A stretch of 64,000 nucleotides of DNA from Actinocrispum wychmicini (lineage in GTDB: Bacteria; Actinomycetota; Actinomycetes; Mycobacteriales; Pseudonocardiaceae): the NCBI RefSeq assembly GCF_004345645.1, contig NZ_SLWS01000020.1, positions 91,041-155,040 on the forward strand, read 5' to 3'. The notes beneath the pieces are model-generated. The model was not told the DNA's origin and made no database searches. It saw only the letters and a list, made by a program, of their open reading frames with translations. Position numbers and translations under genes: made by a program. Within the stretch, counting starts at the first letter, position 1; each line of letters opens with the position of its first letter. Positions 1 through 9,962 of this stretch are shown here, in pieces.

Positions 1-564
1 TCCTTCTTCGCCGTGCCGGGCGCGGCGGGTGTGGCGATGACCCCGCCGGGCGTGGCGATGTTGTCGGTGATGTTGCGCTCAGGATCTTTGTCAGGCGCGG
101 CGGGCCGGGCGATCGCCGCGCCGTAGGTGGCTGTGGTCGGGGCACCGGCCAGCACCACGAGGGGCAAGCTCACCTCGTGGCGCGCGTCGTGGGCGAGTGG
201 AGGCAGGGTGCACTTCACGACTTCGGGGACGTAGTAGTCCTTGTTCACATAGCGCATGACGCAGCCCGCGGGCAGGGGTTTGCTCTTGTCGATGTTGACG
301 AAGAACGGTGTGGTGTAGAACAACTCCACGTTGCCGGTCATGTCACGGCCCCGGTTGAACACGGTCATGGCGCGATCCACCGCCGCGCCGGGCACCAACT
401 CCGCCCCGCCACGCACCAGATACAGGTCGACATCTCCCGCCACCGGGGCCGCCGGCCGCGTGGGGCCTGGTTGCCCTGCTTGCGCCACACCCCCGGCGCC
501 CAGCGTCGCCGCCAGCAGGACCGCGCCGCCTGCCAGGCCAGCCTTGCGTTTTCGCGTAAGCATC
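1..564 (-). CDS. Secreted protein, 3' end outside window
   Basis: The ATG at 564 follows a good Shine-Dalgarno (GGAGGAG near 571-578). The reading frame stays open for 188 codons to the left edge, so the C-terminus is missing. The start MLTRKRKAGLAGGAVLLAA plus an Ala/Gly stretch ending near residue 30 is a signal peptide with a twin-basic n-region and a hydrophobic core. The mature part begins with a Pro/Ala linker, contains the motifs DVDLYLVRGG and FFVNIDKSKPLPAGC, and has few cysteines (about residues 101 and 118). I recognise no family. It reads like an exported beta-rich protein of unknown role. The signal peptide and Shine-Dalgarno make the coding call strong even though the function is unknown. 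Confidence 0.75.
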
Positions 565-903
565 CCCACCGCTCCTCCCGCGTAGACGCCGCAATCGCGC
601 ATACGGCACCGAGAGTCGCATTCGGACCCCAACGTCGCCATCCGATGATGACCACTAACGGGGCATTGCAATTCCGTGGGAACCGGCATCCCGGAGATGG
701 CAACCCCGGCATCCCGTCGACGGACGCTCCGATATTCACCCAAACGCAGTACCGCGGAGGAACTCCCAGCCCCTGGCCTGCTTTCGTTCCGATGGGTCAA
801 GCCGATACTGACGCCATCGCGTATCGACGTGTTGCGAGTTAGGACGGGCCGGCAGCGCGGCCAGCGGGGTCGGGGCCGTACGCTGATCACCGGTTGTCCG
901 TAG
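565..903. other. Intergenic, no gene seen
   Basis: This is the upstream region of the secreted-protein gene. Open frames exist on both strands but lack protein-like composition and ribosome sites. The promoter of the leftward gene should lie here, but no clear -35/-10 pair could be assigned. Confidence 0.5.
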
Positions 904-1220
904 TCAGGCTTGGTAGAGCCAAATCCAGTTGCCGCTGGGGTCTCTGATCACCGAGCTGCGTGGCATGCCCTGACGGTCGCGGGGCGCAGTGATCTCGGTG
1001 CCGCCAGCGGTGAGCGCCCGGGAATGCCGGAGGTCCAGATCGTCGACCAGCAGGCCGAAGGTCGTCGGTCCAGGGCAGTCAGTGTCGGTGGGATCATCCA
1101 CCAGATGCAGCAGGAAGAAGCTGTCCTGGCCGTACTGGCCGAAGACGAACGCTGAATAGTCAGTCTCCGTGCGTCGCACGATGTCGTAACGTAGGTCGAA
1201 GGCGGCCTGTGGGGTTCCAT
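904..1220 (-). pseudogene. VOC/glyoxalase-fold protein, 5' end lost
   Basis: The minus-strand frame ending at 904 encodes the second half of a vicinal-oxygen-chelate protein. It contains FGLLVDDLDLRHSRALTAGG, the typical step into the second beta-alpha-beta module, and ends with the familiar SSVIRDPSGNWIWLYQA. VOC proteins of this type are usually 120-140 residues. Here only about 100 match, and the frame upstream of about 1220 reads into sequence belonging to the adjacent insertion element. I infer that the element removed the original start. The remaining piece carries one metal-ligand-like strand and is probably not functional. Confidence 0.65.
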
Positions 1221-1247
1221 AATTGGGGCCACGGCGCTGACCTGGCG

Positions 1248-2317
1248 TTAAGCCGCTACGGGCTCGTATTCGTTGATCAAGCCTCCCAGGACCGACTGGC
1301 GGACGGCACGACCGTGACACCGGGTCGGAATGGAGCGATCCGGCCGTGGGGGACGGAGTTGCCGGGCACGGTGCGGACGGCGGTGGTTGTAGGGCAAGAC
1401 ATAGCGCGCCAACACCGTTCGCAGATGTCGCTCGTTGATGATCAAGAGCCGGTCGGCGACCTCGCGTCGGACCATGCCGACGAACCTCTCGGCATCACAG
1501 TTCGCTCTCCGACAGCCTGGCGGGATCTTCACCACGTCGATACCGGCGTCGGCGAACACCGTGTCGAACGACGCGGTGAACTGGCCAGCGCGGTCACGGA
1601 TCAGGAACCGGAAGCTGTCCGCTCGATCGTCGAGGTCCATGAGGAGGTTGCGGCCTGTTGTGTGCTCCAGAGTCCGTCGGGATGGGGCGTCGTGCCGAGG
1701 ATGTGGACATTTCGGGTGGCGACCTCGAGCACGAAGAACACGTAGATCCGTTTGAGCGTCACGGCGCAGTCCGCGTGGAAGAAGTCGCACGCGAGCATGG
1801 TGGATGGCTGCGCCCGCAGAAACCGCCGCCATGAGGTGTCCGTGTCCCGGCCCGGTGCCGGCGGCACCCGCAGAAACCGCAGGACTCGGCGGATGGTCGA
1901 AGCGCCGACCCGGTGACCCAGCTTGCGGAGCTCGCCTTGGATTCTGCGATAGCCCCACGTCGAGTTCTCTCGCGCCATCCGCTCGATCAGTGTCACCACC
2001 TCTGCCGCGATGGACGCGCGACCGGATCGGGTCGGATAGGTCCAGTTCCTGGCCACCAGGCGCCGGTGCCACCGCAACAGCGTGCTCGGCGTCACCAACC
2101 GACGTCGGCGCAACACCGGCGGCAACCGCCGTACCAGAGCCGCCAGTATGGCGCGATCAGCCCAGTCCAGCCTCGGCCGGGGATTTCTCCGCCGTAGCAG
2201 CGCGACCTCGTGCCGTAACACCAACAACTCGGCGTCCTTCGCCGCCGAGGAGCGTCCCAGGACAACCAGCCAGCCAACCAGCCGAACGAAGATCAGGTAC
2301 ATCAATCGCAAACCCAC
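1248..2317 (-). pseudogene. Integrase-core (DDE) transposase, frameshifted
   Basis: The 5' frame (from about 2317) gives the N-terminal helix-turn-helix region, with VTPSTLLRWHRRLVARNW and ENSTWGYRRIQGELRKLG, then the first catalytic Asp in MLACDFFHADCAVTLKRIYV. Around 1600-1690 the reading passes to another frame, which carries the rest of the catalytic core (FLIRDRAGQFTASFDTVF, then the Glu in CDAERFVGMVRREV) and ends at 1248. A single protein therefore cannot be made without a frameshift. This is an rve-type transposase of the IS3/IS481 broad group. It sits between the cut VOC gene and the cut IspH-like gene, so its insertion probably broke one or both. Terminal inverted repeats were not identified. 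Confidence 0.75.
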
Positions 2318-2379
2318 GGCCCGCGATCATGCCCCATGACCAACACCCGCGATCACCGCAGGTCAAGAACACATTGCAA

Positions 2380-3172
2380 GGCTTTGGCACCCCACAGGAT
2401 CTCCCGTGCGGTGCGAGCAGAAGCCCATGCCTGCGGGGTGTCCATTGTCGACGCCACCTGCCCGCTGGTGGCAGGCGTACACGCCGAGGTGCGCAGGTTG
2501 ATCCGGCGCGGCGACACGGTCGTGGTGATCGGCGGTGCGGACCATGCCTTGGCCGGTGCCCTGACCGGGCAGGCGCCGAGAAGCATCCGTTGGGCACGGA
2601 CCGTGTCGCAGGTCGACGCGTTGGAGATCCCCGACCGGGACCACGCCGCCTACCTGGTGGCACCCGGGCTGCCGGTGGAGGAGGCCGCTGCGGTGATCAC
2701 CGCCCTGCGGGCCAGGTTCCCGACGGCACGCGCCCAGCATCCCGACGGCCTGTGCTACTCCGCCTCGGACCGGGCCGAGGCGCTCGCCGGTGCCGCCAGA
2801 GCGTGTGACGTCCTGCTGGTGGCCGGTGCCAACGACTGCGCCGACACGACGAACGTGGCCGAGCGGGCCCGCGCGCAACGGCATGCCGAGGTCCACACCG
2901 TCACTCGGGTCGAGGACATCCAGCCACACTGGCTGGCATCAGCCTGGTGCGTCGGGATGACGTGCGCACGGTCGGCGGCGCCCGGAATAGTCGCCGAGGC
3001 CGTAACGGCCATCTCCGGCCTTGGGCCGCTGTCGGTGGCCCATCGTGAAATCGACACCCACGTCGTCGCCTTGGATTCCCCCGTTCGCGTCGGCAGGCAA
3101 CGGCCGCAGCCATACAACACCATGATGGCACCCGGTGGCCTGGCCAGAGAGACGGTTGCGATGAATCCGTGA
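2380..3172 (+). pseudogene. IspH-like protein, N-terminal half missing
   Basis: From about 2380 the frame reads as the C-terminal half of an IspH/LytB-fold protein: IVDATCPLVAGVHAEVRR, then GQAPRSI, then AQHPDGLCYSASDRAEAL. It is closely similar to the intact IspH-like protein encoded at 9949-11235. The first cysteine and about 180 residues are absent; an insertion element ends just upstream (about 2340). An in-frame start at 2336 could give a fused product, but it would lack the first iron-sulfur ligand. Like its intact relative it has Leu where IspH has its catalytic Glu (DHALAGALTGQ). It converges with the regulator remnant at 3206. I treat it as a pseudogene. Confidence 0.75.
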
Positions 3173-3205
3173 GTGACCGGGCACCCATCGAGGCCACCCC
3201 AAGCA

Positions 3206-4420
3206 TCACGCGCGCCTGCTCAGTGGAGGAGATAGTTGGCGCCGCAACTGCTGCAGGTCGGTGGTCCGCGCCAATAGCGCGGTAGCCACAGAGGTTCTCG
3301 CGTAGGGGCGAACACGGGCCTGGAGCGTGGCCAGTGCGGTATCCAGACGCGCGCTGCCCACATGCGGGTAGTCGTCCAGAAACCGGTGCCAGGTGGCCAC
3401 TGCCGCCTCCAACTGGCCGTGCCGGAGTTGGAGATCGGCCAGGGTTGCCAGGGTGATCGCGCGTGAGCGGCGCTCGGTGACGGGCCGTTGCTCGATCGAG
3501 TGTTGAAGAGAGGAGATCGCACCGGACCGATCACCGAGGCAGGCCCGGATCGCGGCGCGCTGGTGAGCCATCGAAGCCTGATGGTGGGCGCCCACCACGG
3601 CCCGACCATTGGGCACGCGATCAAGGTGGCGTTCGGCGGTTCGCAGGTGGACAAGGGCGTGGTACCGGTCGCCGGTGGCCGCGCAGGCCAGGGCGAGCTG
3701 GCCACTGAGAAATGCGCGTGTGGCGCCCGGCGCCGCGGTGTTGCCCGACTGGGCGGACTCGGCCAGGTCAAGTGCCTGGGAGTGGTGGTGCAGTGTGTGG
3801 GCTTGCACCGACATCGTCCGCAGTGTCGTGGCGTAGGTGACTGGATCATCGGCTTCGGCCGACAGATTCAGCGCGATCCGGAAGTAGCGTTGGGCCGCCC
3901 TGTGCAGTTCGTCGTCCATACACAGGAAACCGCACAGATACGTCAACTGCGCCGCAACCGTGAACAACTCATGGTGTAGCTGTCTGGTGGTCGGGACGTG
4001 CAGCCACGGACTGATCGTGGTGGCGAGGTAGTCAACAACCGCGGCGCGGGTGGCGCGGGCGCCATACGCGGCGTCGGCAGCAGAGAACAGGTGCAGCATC
4101 GTCCTGGCCGTCTCGACCTGAGCGGGACCGACCCGGAGGGCGGAAGCCTCGGCCGCGACGGCGATCGGCCGTGCCGCGACTCTGGCCCACTCGGGCACCG
4201 AGAGCGCCGCGAGACCGTACACAGCCGCAAGCAACACCCTCCGCCGGCGAGGGTCGGTACCCGCCGCGAGGGTGACGAGTTGGACCACGGGATTCTCCCT
4301 TCACCTCAAAGTCGCCGCCCGCAGAAGGCACATACCCCAGTTGAGCACAGGTGATCGGACGGCCGAGCCTGCACGACAAGGCCTCCGCGATCAACTCCAG
4401 CCCGGGCGTCCGAGGCCCGA
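3206..4420 (-). pseudogene. XRE/TPR transcriptional regulator, frameshifted copy
   Basis: The frame at 3206-4288 is a close relative of the intact regulator at 8322-9962 over its whole TPR region (ARATRAAVVDYLATTISPWL, YLCGFLCMDDELHRAAQRY). Further upstream, in another frame, lies the end of the DNA-binding region (LELIAEALSCRLGRPITCAQ). Comparing the two copies places a single-base shift near 4297, in an AAGGG run. Sequence matching the start of the HTH domain could not be found above about 4420. The gene is therefore broken twice: a frameshift and a lost N-terminus. It is convergent with the IspH-like remnant, the mirror image of the intact pair. Confidence 0.75.
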
Positions 4421-5130
4421 GGTTGCGATCACGACAACATGCCGGGTTGCCCGGATCGCGGCGCCGGACCGGTACGTACGCCGGACGGCGGGGCAACCAG
4501 ATGACCCCTGCCAGTTCGGCGCTGGTCGCGGGTGGGACCGGGGTGACGGCCAAGCCGAGCAGAGAACCCTGCGGGAACAGTTTCTGCGCCAAGGGATGAC
4601 CGTGGATGAGCATGAACCGCTCCCTGACGTTAACGGCGACACGAAACAATCGGCCGGGGCCGCCAGGGACCGGAGCAGCACCATACGGACGCGAACGAGC
4701 GACGTATCGCGCCGTGATGCTTACCTTGCCGTGCGAAGGGGATGCGGGGCAACCGCCGTTCGACTGACTGAGGGAGCCGGTCAGTCGGGCGAGGCATCGG
4801 ATGCCCCCTACCGGGCCGGACACGGTCTCAGGTCCTTGTCCTGGTAGCAGACCAAGAGCGACGACTTTTCGAGCGGTACAGGGTGATCGCCGAGACGGCG
4901 TGCGAGGACGACGATCGGCGTTGCGCGGGCCCGAGCGGTAGGTCAGCCGGATTCTGCCGGACTTGAAAGAGGAGGTCCAGCAGCAGCGGTCCTGTCCAGC
5001 CCCGTCCAGCGTCGAAGCCGCAGCTACCGGTCATCCAAGAACTCGAACTGGAAGACCTCCATGAGCTTCCTGTGGAGTCCACCTGGCCGGTCGGCGGCGT
5101 GAAGCTGCGATGACACTCAGCCATTTGCAC
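4421..5130. other. Decayed stretch without a supportable gene
   Basis: Several overlapping frames are open, but none has a ribosome site with recognisable protein content. It lies between the regulator remnant and the recombinase remnant and is best read as degenerate sequence. Confidence 0.4.
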
Positions 5131-5139
5131 GCGGCGTGG

Positions 5140-6151
5140 TCACAAGGCGCCGTCGAGACCACGTTGCTGGTGGGTGTCGTTGTTGCGCAGTGGTTCTCTG
5201 CATTGTCCGCGTGGTTGTCGTTGTGTGTAGGGACCTTCGTCATTGTGGTGTCGTGTGGTTCGTTGCCTGGTTGATGAGGTGCATGGTGTCTGCGGTGCGT
5301 CCGTTGGAGAGGGTGCATATCCTGATGTGGTGGCAGCCGTGGCCAGCAGAGGCCGGAACTCGGTGACCCATTCCTCCAGGATCTCCGCCGCCCATGTCCA
5401 CACGGTCGCCACGCTGCGCCGTTTGGGCGGCGAGCCCTTCTTGGCCTTGCCGTACCGGACGTGGACCAGGCCGTAGTCGCCGAACTCAGGCCCGTGGGGG
5501 TTGCGACCGATACTGGTGACGTCGAGCATCCGGGATTCGTTGCGGCGTAGGCCAAAGCTATACGCGATCTTGACCAGGGTCGCGTCCCGGAACGGGGGTA
5601 ACCAGCCCTTTCAGCTCCGATCGCGGGCCTTCGTCACCTGCTCGTCGGCGTAGTCGAAGAAAGTCCTGCAACTCGTCGACGGTGAACGCGCGCTTGTTCG
5701 GCCGCGACTCGGTCTTCTGGACATGCGCCGCGGTGTCCCACTCGTGCACCACCTGGATCGGGTGCGTGCCGAACCGCTGCTCGCACACCGAGATCCAGTC
5801 GTAGGCCAGGTCGGCCACGTATGCGCAGAACGAGCGCAACGCGTCCTGGTAGGACCGCAGGGTTGAATGCGCGCAGGCGCGCACCGCCTGCAGGTCGCCG
5901 AACCACTCGTCGGCGTGCTGCGGTGTCCATTGCCAGGGGAACGCCCCACCGGTGTGCTCAACGAACGCGCGTAGTCGACCTGCTCGCTTCTCGATCGTCG
6001 ACAGCGCCAGGTTGCGGGCCAACTGCTGGTTGCGCCAGCCGACCAACATCTCCTCGAACACCTGCTCTTCCGTGCGCAGCAGTGCTACGCCGTCGACCAG
6101 GTGCAGCCGGGCGGAACCCGGAAACCGGTCGCCTTGACCTGCCACGGTCAC
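5140..6151 (-). pseudogene. Tyrosine recombinase (phage-integrase family), multiply frameshifted
   Basis: The frame from 6151 encodes a SAM-like core-binding domain: LARNLALSTIEKRAGRLRAF, HSTLRSYQDALRSFCAYVAD. After TVDELQDF the reading passes to other frames: FDYADEQVTKARDRS, then GLRRNES with the first catalytic Arg, then MLDVTSIGRNPHGPEFGDYG and VRYGKAKKGSPPKRRSV. The final H-x-x-R and Tyr boxes are missing. At least two frameshifts and a 3' truncation are needed to explain the layout. Recombinases of this type are often carried by transposon-like elements in actinomycetes, and this one supports the view that the margin has been remodelled by mobile DNA. Confidence 0.7.
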
Positions 6152-6264
6152 GCTCCGTCGTTCGCGTTGGATGCGAAGCGGTGTCCATAGTGGCTGATCA
6201 ACGCCTCACTCGGCATCACCCCCGCTGCCAGGCCCGGGGCACGCACGTGGGCGGCCGTGCTCAG

Positions 6265-6400
6265 TTGCGGCCAAGACCGAGGCGAAAAACGCCCTCATCA
6301 TCGCGGACGCTGCCTGGGCGATGCCGCACACTCTGCGGGCGATCGACGGCGAGGACGAGACAATCGCCCGCCGCGTCCGCGGCCCTATGCGCTTCGAGGA
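6265..6400 (+). mobile_element. IS110-type transposase fragment
   Basis: A short plus-strand stretch translates to a segment beginning AKTEAKNALIIADAAWAMP and continuing HTLRAIDGEDETIA. This matches the DEDD-transposase segment after the first catalytic Asp in IS110-family proteins (KTDAKDAxxIAD). No start, no further catalytic boxes and no ends were found, so it is a remnant only. Confidence 0.5.
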
Positions 6401-6414
6401 CGGCATGACCGCGG

Positions 6415-6962
6415 TCAGCGGCTGCCGAGCGATTGGTCTCCCGGTTCACCGAGCAGCATGTTGTCATAGATCAAATTTCCCACGGTGAAGCACACCCAGA
6501 TTCCAAGATTCACCTTGTTGTCCAAGGACTTGAGGAGTTCGTCTCCCACACACACAGGGCATCCGCCGTGTTCGTCCGTCACTCCGAGGTAGTCCACACC
6601 GGCTCGCCTTCGCTTCCTTGTGATGGCGTTGAAGAACCGTGTCTCCCATGGAATCTGCTTCTCGTTGAGGTCAACGCCACCCACGTTCGACCGGTCGGCC
6701 GTAAGGAACACGTCCGCGGTCAGCTTCCACGTGCCGTCCACGTAGCGCCCGTGTCCGGTCCCGTCGCTGCCCAGTTCGGGGAACGCGCCCGGCACGCTCC
6801 CTCGAACCTCCAGGGTGGGACGTACGCGGTCCAGTAGTTCTTTCTGCTTTCGTCGACAGTGCTCACGATCAACCACGGCGCCGAGTCCTCGTCGACCAGA
6901 TGTCCGAGCGCGCCCGCGAGATGAGCACCCGGGCCGGGGTACATCCAGACCACGTTGGCCAT
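6415..6962 (-). pseudogene. Acyltransferase 5' end joined to an unrelated C-terminal region
   Basis: The ATG at 6962 has a strong Shine-Dalgarno (GGAGGA a few bases upstream). The first 26 residues, including VVWMYPGPGAHLAGALGHLV, closely match the start of the AT-ACP protein encoded at 19945 (VWMFPGPSGHVAGALGQLV). Similarity then stops: the frame continues with YWTAYVPPWRFEG and, after a shift near 6800, resumes in the frame ending at 6415 with GRYVDGTWKLTADVFLTADR and DYLGVTDEHGGCPVCVGDEL. I do not recognise that second part. The structure suggests recombination between an AT-ACP gene and another locus, followed by a frameshift. A working protein is unlikely. Confidence 0.55.
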
Positions 6963-7414
6963 GCCTGTCCTCCACCGCAATCAACCGAACCCGTGTGGGT
7001 GACCCGACCCAGTCAACCGTCGCAGAACGGCGGCGAGGCCTGAGTTCGGCGGTGACATTGTTGAATCTCGGGGGGTGTTGAACGCTGTGCCGATGGCTGC
7101 GTCGCCTGCCTCACGGGAGTGAATTCGCTGTCAGGTGAGGAGAACTCCCAGGTCGATGCGCTGTACGCGGCACATGAGCCGGATGCGGGGAAGGTGGTGG
7201 TAGCTGATGCATTGTGATCACCCGGACCGGCCAGCTTCTCCAATCGCCGCCCGCCCTACGGGTCACCTTGTGCAACAGGGGCACGATCATCCAGACAGGC
7301 TCTCAACCCCGTCAGCCACGGTGACATTCGAGCGGCGCATGGTGCCAATGCCGGAGATTCACGTGGGTGCAACCGCGCGGTCTGGCTCGCCAGCGGTGGC
7401 GGCCCACCGGGCGA
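6963..7414. other. Intergenic/degenerate stretch
   Basis: Holds the Shine-Dalgarno and presumably the promoter of the chimeric AT fragment, then degenerate sequence downstream of the terpene synthase stub. No supportable gene on either strand. Confidence 0.4.
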
Positions 7415-7633
7415 ACACCCGGTCGGCGCGGGGAAACAGCGCCCGGCCAGCCAGGCGAACCGGTAGCCGGCATAGCGTTCGCGTTCCGCGTCGTCGCGGA
7501 GCAGCCCGTGTCGTTCAGACCAGTCGACCAGGGCCACGTGGGTCGCTTGCACGTCGGGGTGGAGGCCGGCCGTCCAGGGCAATGCGAACTCGGGCAGGAC
7601 GATCTGGTCGAAGCCGGTGAGATCATTTCGCAT
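7415..7633 (-). pseudogene. Terpene synthase N-terminal stub
   Basis: Starting at the ATG at 7633 the frame begins MRNDLTGFDQIVLPEFALPW and continues with AGLHPDV, WSERHGLL and RYAGYRFAWLAGRCFPA. This is the usual opening of bacterial class I terpene cyclases: a Leu-Pro-x-Phe start, then the Asn/His-Pro helix, then the helix preceding the Asp-rich motif. The sequence degenerates before the DDxxD motif and the NSE triad, so no activity is possible. Full enzymes are over 300 residues; about 72 remain. Its presence beside IspH-like genes is notable, but it cannot support a terpenoid pathway. Confidence 0.6.
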
Positions 7634-7840
7634 GCCGCCCCCATTTTTTAGGCGTGTCCTGGCAGATGTGTCCGGGCCCGATCGCGGGAGAAGGAGCGGG
7701 GAACCGTGGCTGCCACGGGAGAAGTCCGCTTCCGCCAGTCCACAATGGCGGAACCGCGGTCGCCAGCACTCCGCCGAATCGGTGCTTTCTCCGGCGCCGA
7801 TTTCTACCAACAGCCCGTGATACTCGCCGGCAGGTATCGA

Positions 7841-8098
7841 CTATTCGGCGATCGCAGTACTGTAGGACCATCGGAAGACTGGCACCTGCTGGCCGTCGAC
7901 GGTCTCAACCCCGTCGGTGCGCTCGAAATGCTCATGCCGCCCGTAGTGATCGACCGTCACCCGAGCCGGCATCGCTACGGCAGACACTCGGCAGACCCCA
8001 GCCAACCCTCGCGGGCCGCCCTCCAACACAATCGTCGCGGTCGACGCCCGGGACAATGTCGCGGCGCGTCCCGTTGAGGCCTCACTACTGGTCGTCAT
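7841..8098 (-). CDS. DUF5988 family small protein
   Basis: An 85-residue product starting MTTSSEAST at the ATG at 8098; an upstream ATG at 8116 is possible but less likely. The segment TIVLEGGPRGLAG, followed by GRHEHFERTDG, TVDGQQVPVFRW and the C-terminal TAIAE, follows the pattern of the short DUF5988 proteins found beside antibiotic-cluster regulators in actinomycetes. No signal peptide, cysteines or membrane segment. It diverges from the XRE/TPR regulator at 8322, and the 223-bp gap should carry both promoters. The molecular function of the family is not known to me. Confidence 0.65.
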   Translation of the reverse strand: MTTSSEASTGRAATLSRASTATIVLEGGPRGLAGVCRVSAVAMPARVTVDHYGRHEHFERTDGVETVDGQQVPVFRWSYSTAIAE

Positions 8099-8321
8099 CA
8101 GTATCACCCCGTACAAAGCCGCTGATTCCGTTGGGAAGTGCCGTCGAGTCGGACGACCGTGCCGGTAAAGATTCGTACCCGCAAGGAGACTCTGTTCGGC
8201 GCTAGCTGTCCCGGCGCCGGCACGCCACTATGGGACCAGTAAGCCATACGGTGTCGCCAGCGAACACCGCCGCGTGTTGACGGCATCGTCAAGTGTCGTA
8301 CCGATCTTAACGTGAGAGATC

Positions 8322-9962
8322 ATGGATCCCCGGGCACAGCTTGACATGCCGGACTCGGACCGATCGGGTGAACGCCTGCGCGCGTTGCTGGACCGGGTGG
8401 GGTGGAGTGGGGCCGCGCTGGCGAGAGAGGTCAACCAGATTGGTACGGAGTCGGGCCTACCGCTCCGGTACAGTCGGGCGTCGGTGGCGCAGTGGCTCGC
8501 GGGCGTGCGTCCCCGCCCTCCGGTGCCGGAGTTGATCGCCGAGGCGTTGTCCCGCAAGGTCGGCCACCCGGTGACGCCGGCCCAGATCGGGTACTGCGAT
8601 GGCCATGACGGGGGTTGGCAGTCGGAGGCGGATCCGGTGGAACAGCTTGTGACACTCGCGGGTGTTCAGCGGAGACAGGTCATGCGGGCGGCGGTGTACA
8701 GCCTTGCGGCACTGTCGTTCCCCCGGTGGGTCGACGCGATCACCGCGCCGGTGACAGTGGCGGACGACGCATCCACGCTGCGGGTCGGCTGTGGTCAGGT
8801 GGAGGCGGCGGACGCGATGCTGCGGAAGTTCTCCGCCGTGGATGCCGAGTACGGTGCCCGCGCCACGCGCAGGGCGACAGCGGACTACCTGGCCACCACG
8901 ATCAGTCCGTGGCTGCGCGCGCCCGCCACCGATCAGACACACCGCGCCTTGGTCGCGGTCGCGGCGAAACTTGCCTATCTGTGCGGTTTCCTCTGTGTGG
9001 ACGACGAACTTCCCGGCATCGCACAACGTTACTATCACACCGCGCTGCGCATGTCGGCCGAAGCCAACGACCCGGCAGGTTACGCGACCACGTTGCGAGC
9101 GATGTCAGTGCAGGCGTACACGCTCGGCCACTACACGCACGCCTTCGACTTGGCGGAGTCCGCCCAGACAACCGGTGCCGCCGTTGCGCCGTCGAGCCGG
9201 GCATTCCTGGTCGGCCAGCTCGCGTTGGCCGCTGCGGCCACCGGGGACCGCTATCGCGCCATCGACCACCTGCGCACCGCCGAACATCTTCTCGACCGTG
9301 CCGGCGACGACTCGGCGGCCCTTGGCGTGCACCACCAGTCGTCGATGGCCCATCAACGTGCCGCGGTCCGGGCATGCCTGGGCGACCGGCCCGGCGCGAT
9401 CACCGCGCTGCGCCAGTCGATCCGGTATCGACCGGCCACCGAACGGCGCTCGCGTGCCATCACCCTGGCGTCCTTGGCTGACTTGCAGTTGCGGCAGGGG
9501 CACCTGGAAGATGCCGTGGCGAGTTCGCATCGATTCCTGGACGACTATCCCTGCCTGGGCAGTGGCCGCGCTGACTCGGCGTTGGCCACGCTGCGCGCGC
9601 GGGTACGCCCGTTCGCCAGCAACCCGAGCGCGGCGACGGTGCTGCGTCGGGCAACGGCCCTGCACCAGATGGCGCGGTGGGGATCGGAGCATAGTGACGG
9701 TGCTACACGGGTGGTCAACCCCTTGACCACCGAACCTCATTCTGAAACAGGACCGGCGAGTCTCACCGACGCGGTGGCGGATCTGCATGACGCGATGGCC
9801 GCGACGGAGCGCGCGCGGGAACGGTTAGTCGATGCGCTGCGCGCCGAGCATCAAACCGGCACGAGTGCCAACCGATTGGCCGCGGTCGCGGCTGGGGTGA
9901 TGTCCCGGCCGGTGGTCCTGCGTGCGCTCAAGGGCGGCGACACACCCGTCAGCCGATCGTGA
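8322..9962 (+). CDS. XRE-type HTH / TPR transcriptional regulator
   Basis: 546 residues. Residues about 8-90 form a Cro/C1-type helix-turn-helix region (SGERLRALLDRVGWSGAALA, then SRASVAQWLAGVRP, then PELIAEALSRKVGHPVTPAQ). The rest is alpha-helical with tetratricopeptide-like repeats (for example TYATTLRAMS-like and AFLVGQLALAAAATGDRYRA units), the layout of NsdA-like regulators of secondary metabolism and development in actinomycetes. The C-terminal 60 residues are a charged helix. It is divergent from the DUF5988 gene, and its 3' end overlaps the convergent IspH-like gene by 14 bp. A frameshifted copy lies inverted at 3206-4420. Control of the adjacent synthase operon is inferred from position only. 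Confidence 0.85.
   Translation: MDPRAQLDMPDSDRSGERLRALLDRVGWSGAALAREVNQIGTESGLPLRYSRASVAQWLAGVRPRPPVPELIAEALSRKVGHPVTPAQIGYCDGHDGGWQSEADPVEQLVTLAGVQRRQVMRAAVYSLAALSFPRWVDAITAPVTVADDASTLRVGCGQVEAADAMLRKFSAVDAEYGARATRRATADYLATTISPWLRAPATDQTHRALVAVAAKLAYLCGFLCVDDELPGIAQRYYHTALRMSAEANDPAGYATTLRAMSVQAYTLGHYTHAFDLAESAQTTGAAVAPSSRAFLVGQLALAAAATGDRYRAIDHLRTAEHLLDRAGDDSAALGVHHQSSMAHQRAAVRACLGDRPGAITALRQSIRYRPATERRSRAITLASLADLQLRQGHLEDAVASSHRFLDDYPCLGSGRADSALATLRARVRPFASNPSAATVLRRATALHQMARWGSEHSDGATRVVNPLTTEPHSETGPASLTDAVADLHDAMAATERARERLVDALRAEHQTGTSANRLAAVAAGVMSRPVVLRALKGGDTPVSRS

Noticed and set aside
177..903. Several overlapping plus-strand ORFs
   Set aside because: They lie antisense to the secreted-protein gene whose signal peptide and Shine-Dalgarno are clear on the minus strand.
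5140..5330. GT-rich plus-strand ORF as a small membrane protein
   Set aside because: It is antisense to the recombinase remnant and lacks a ribosome site.
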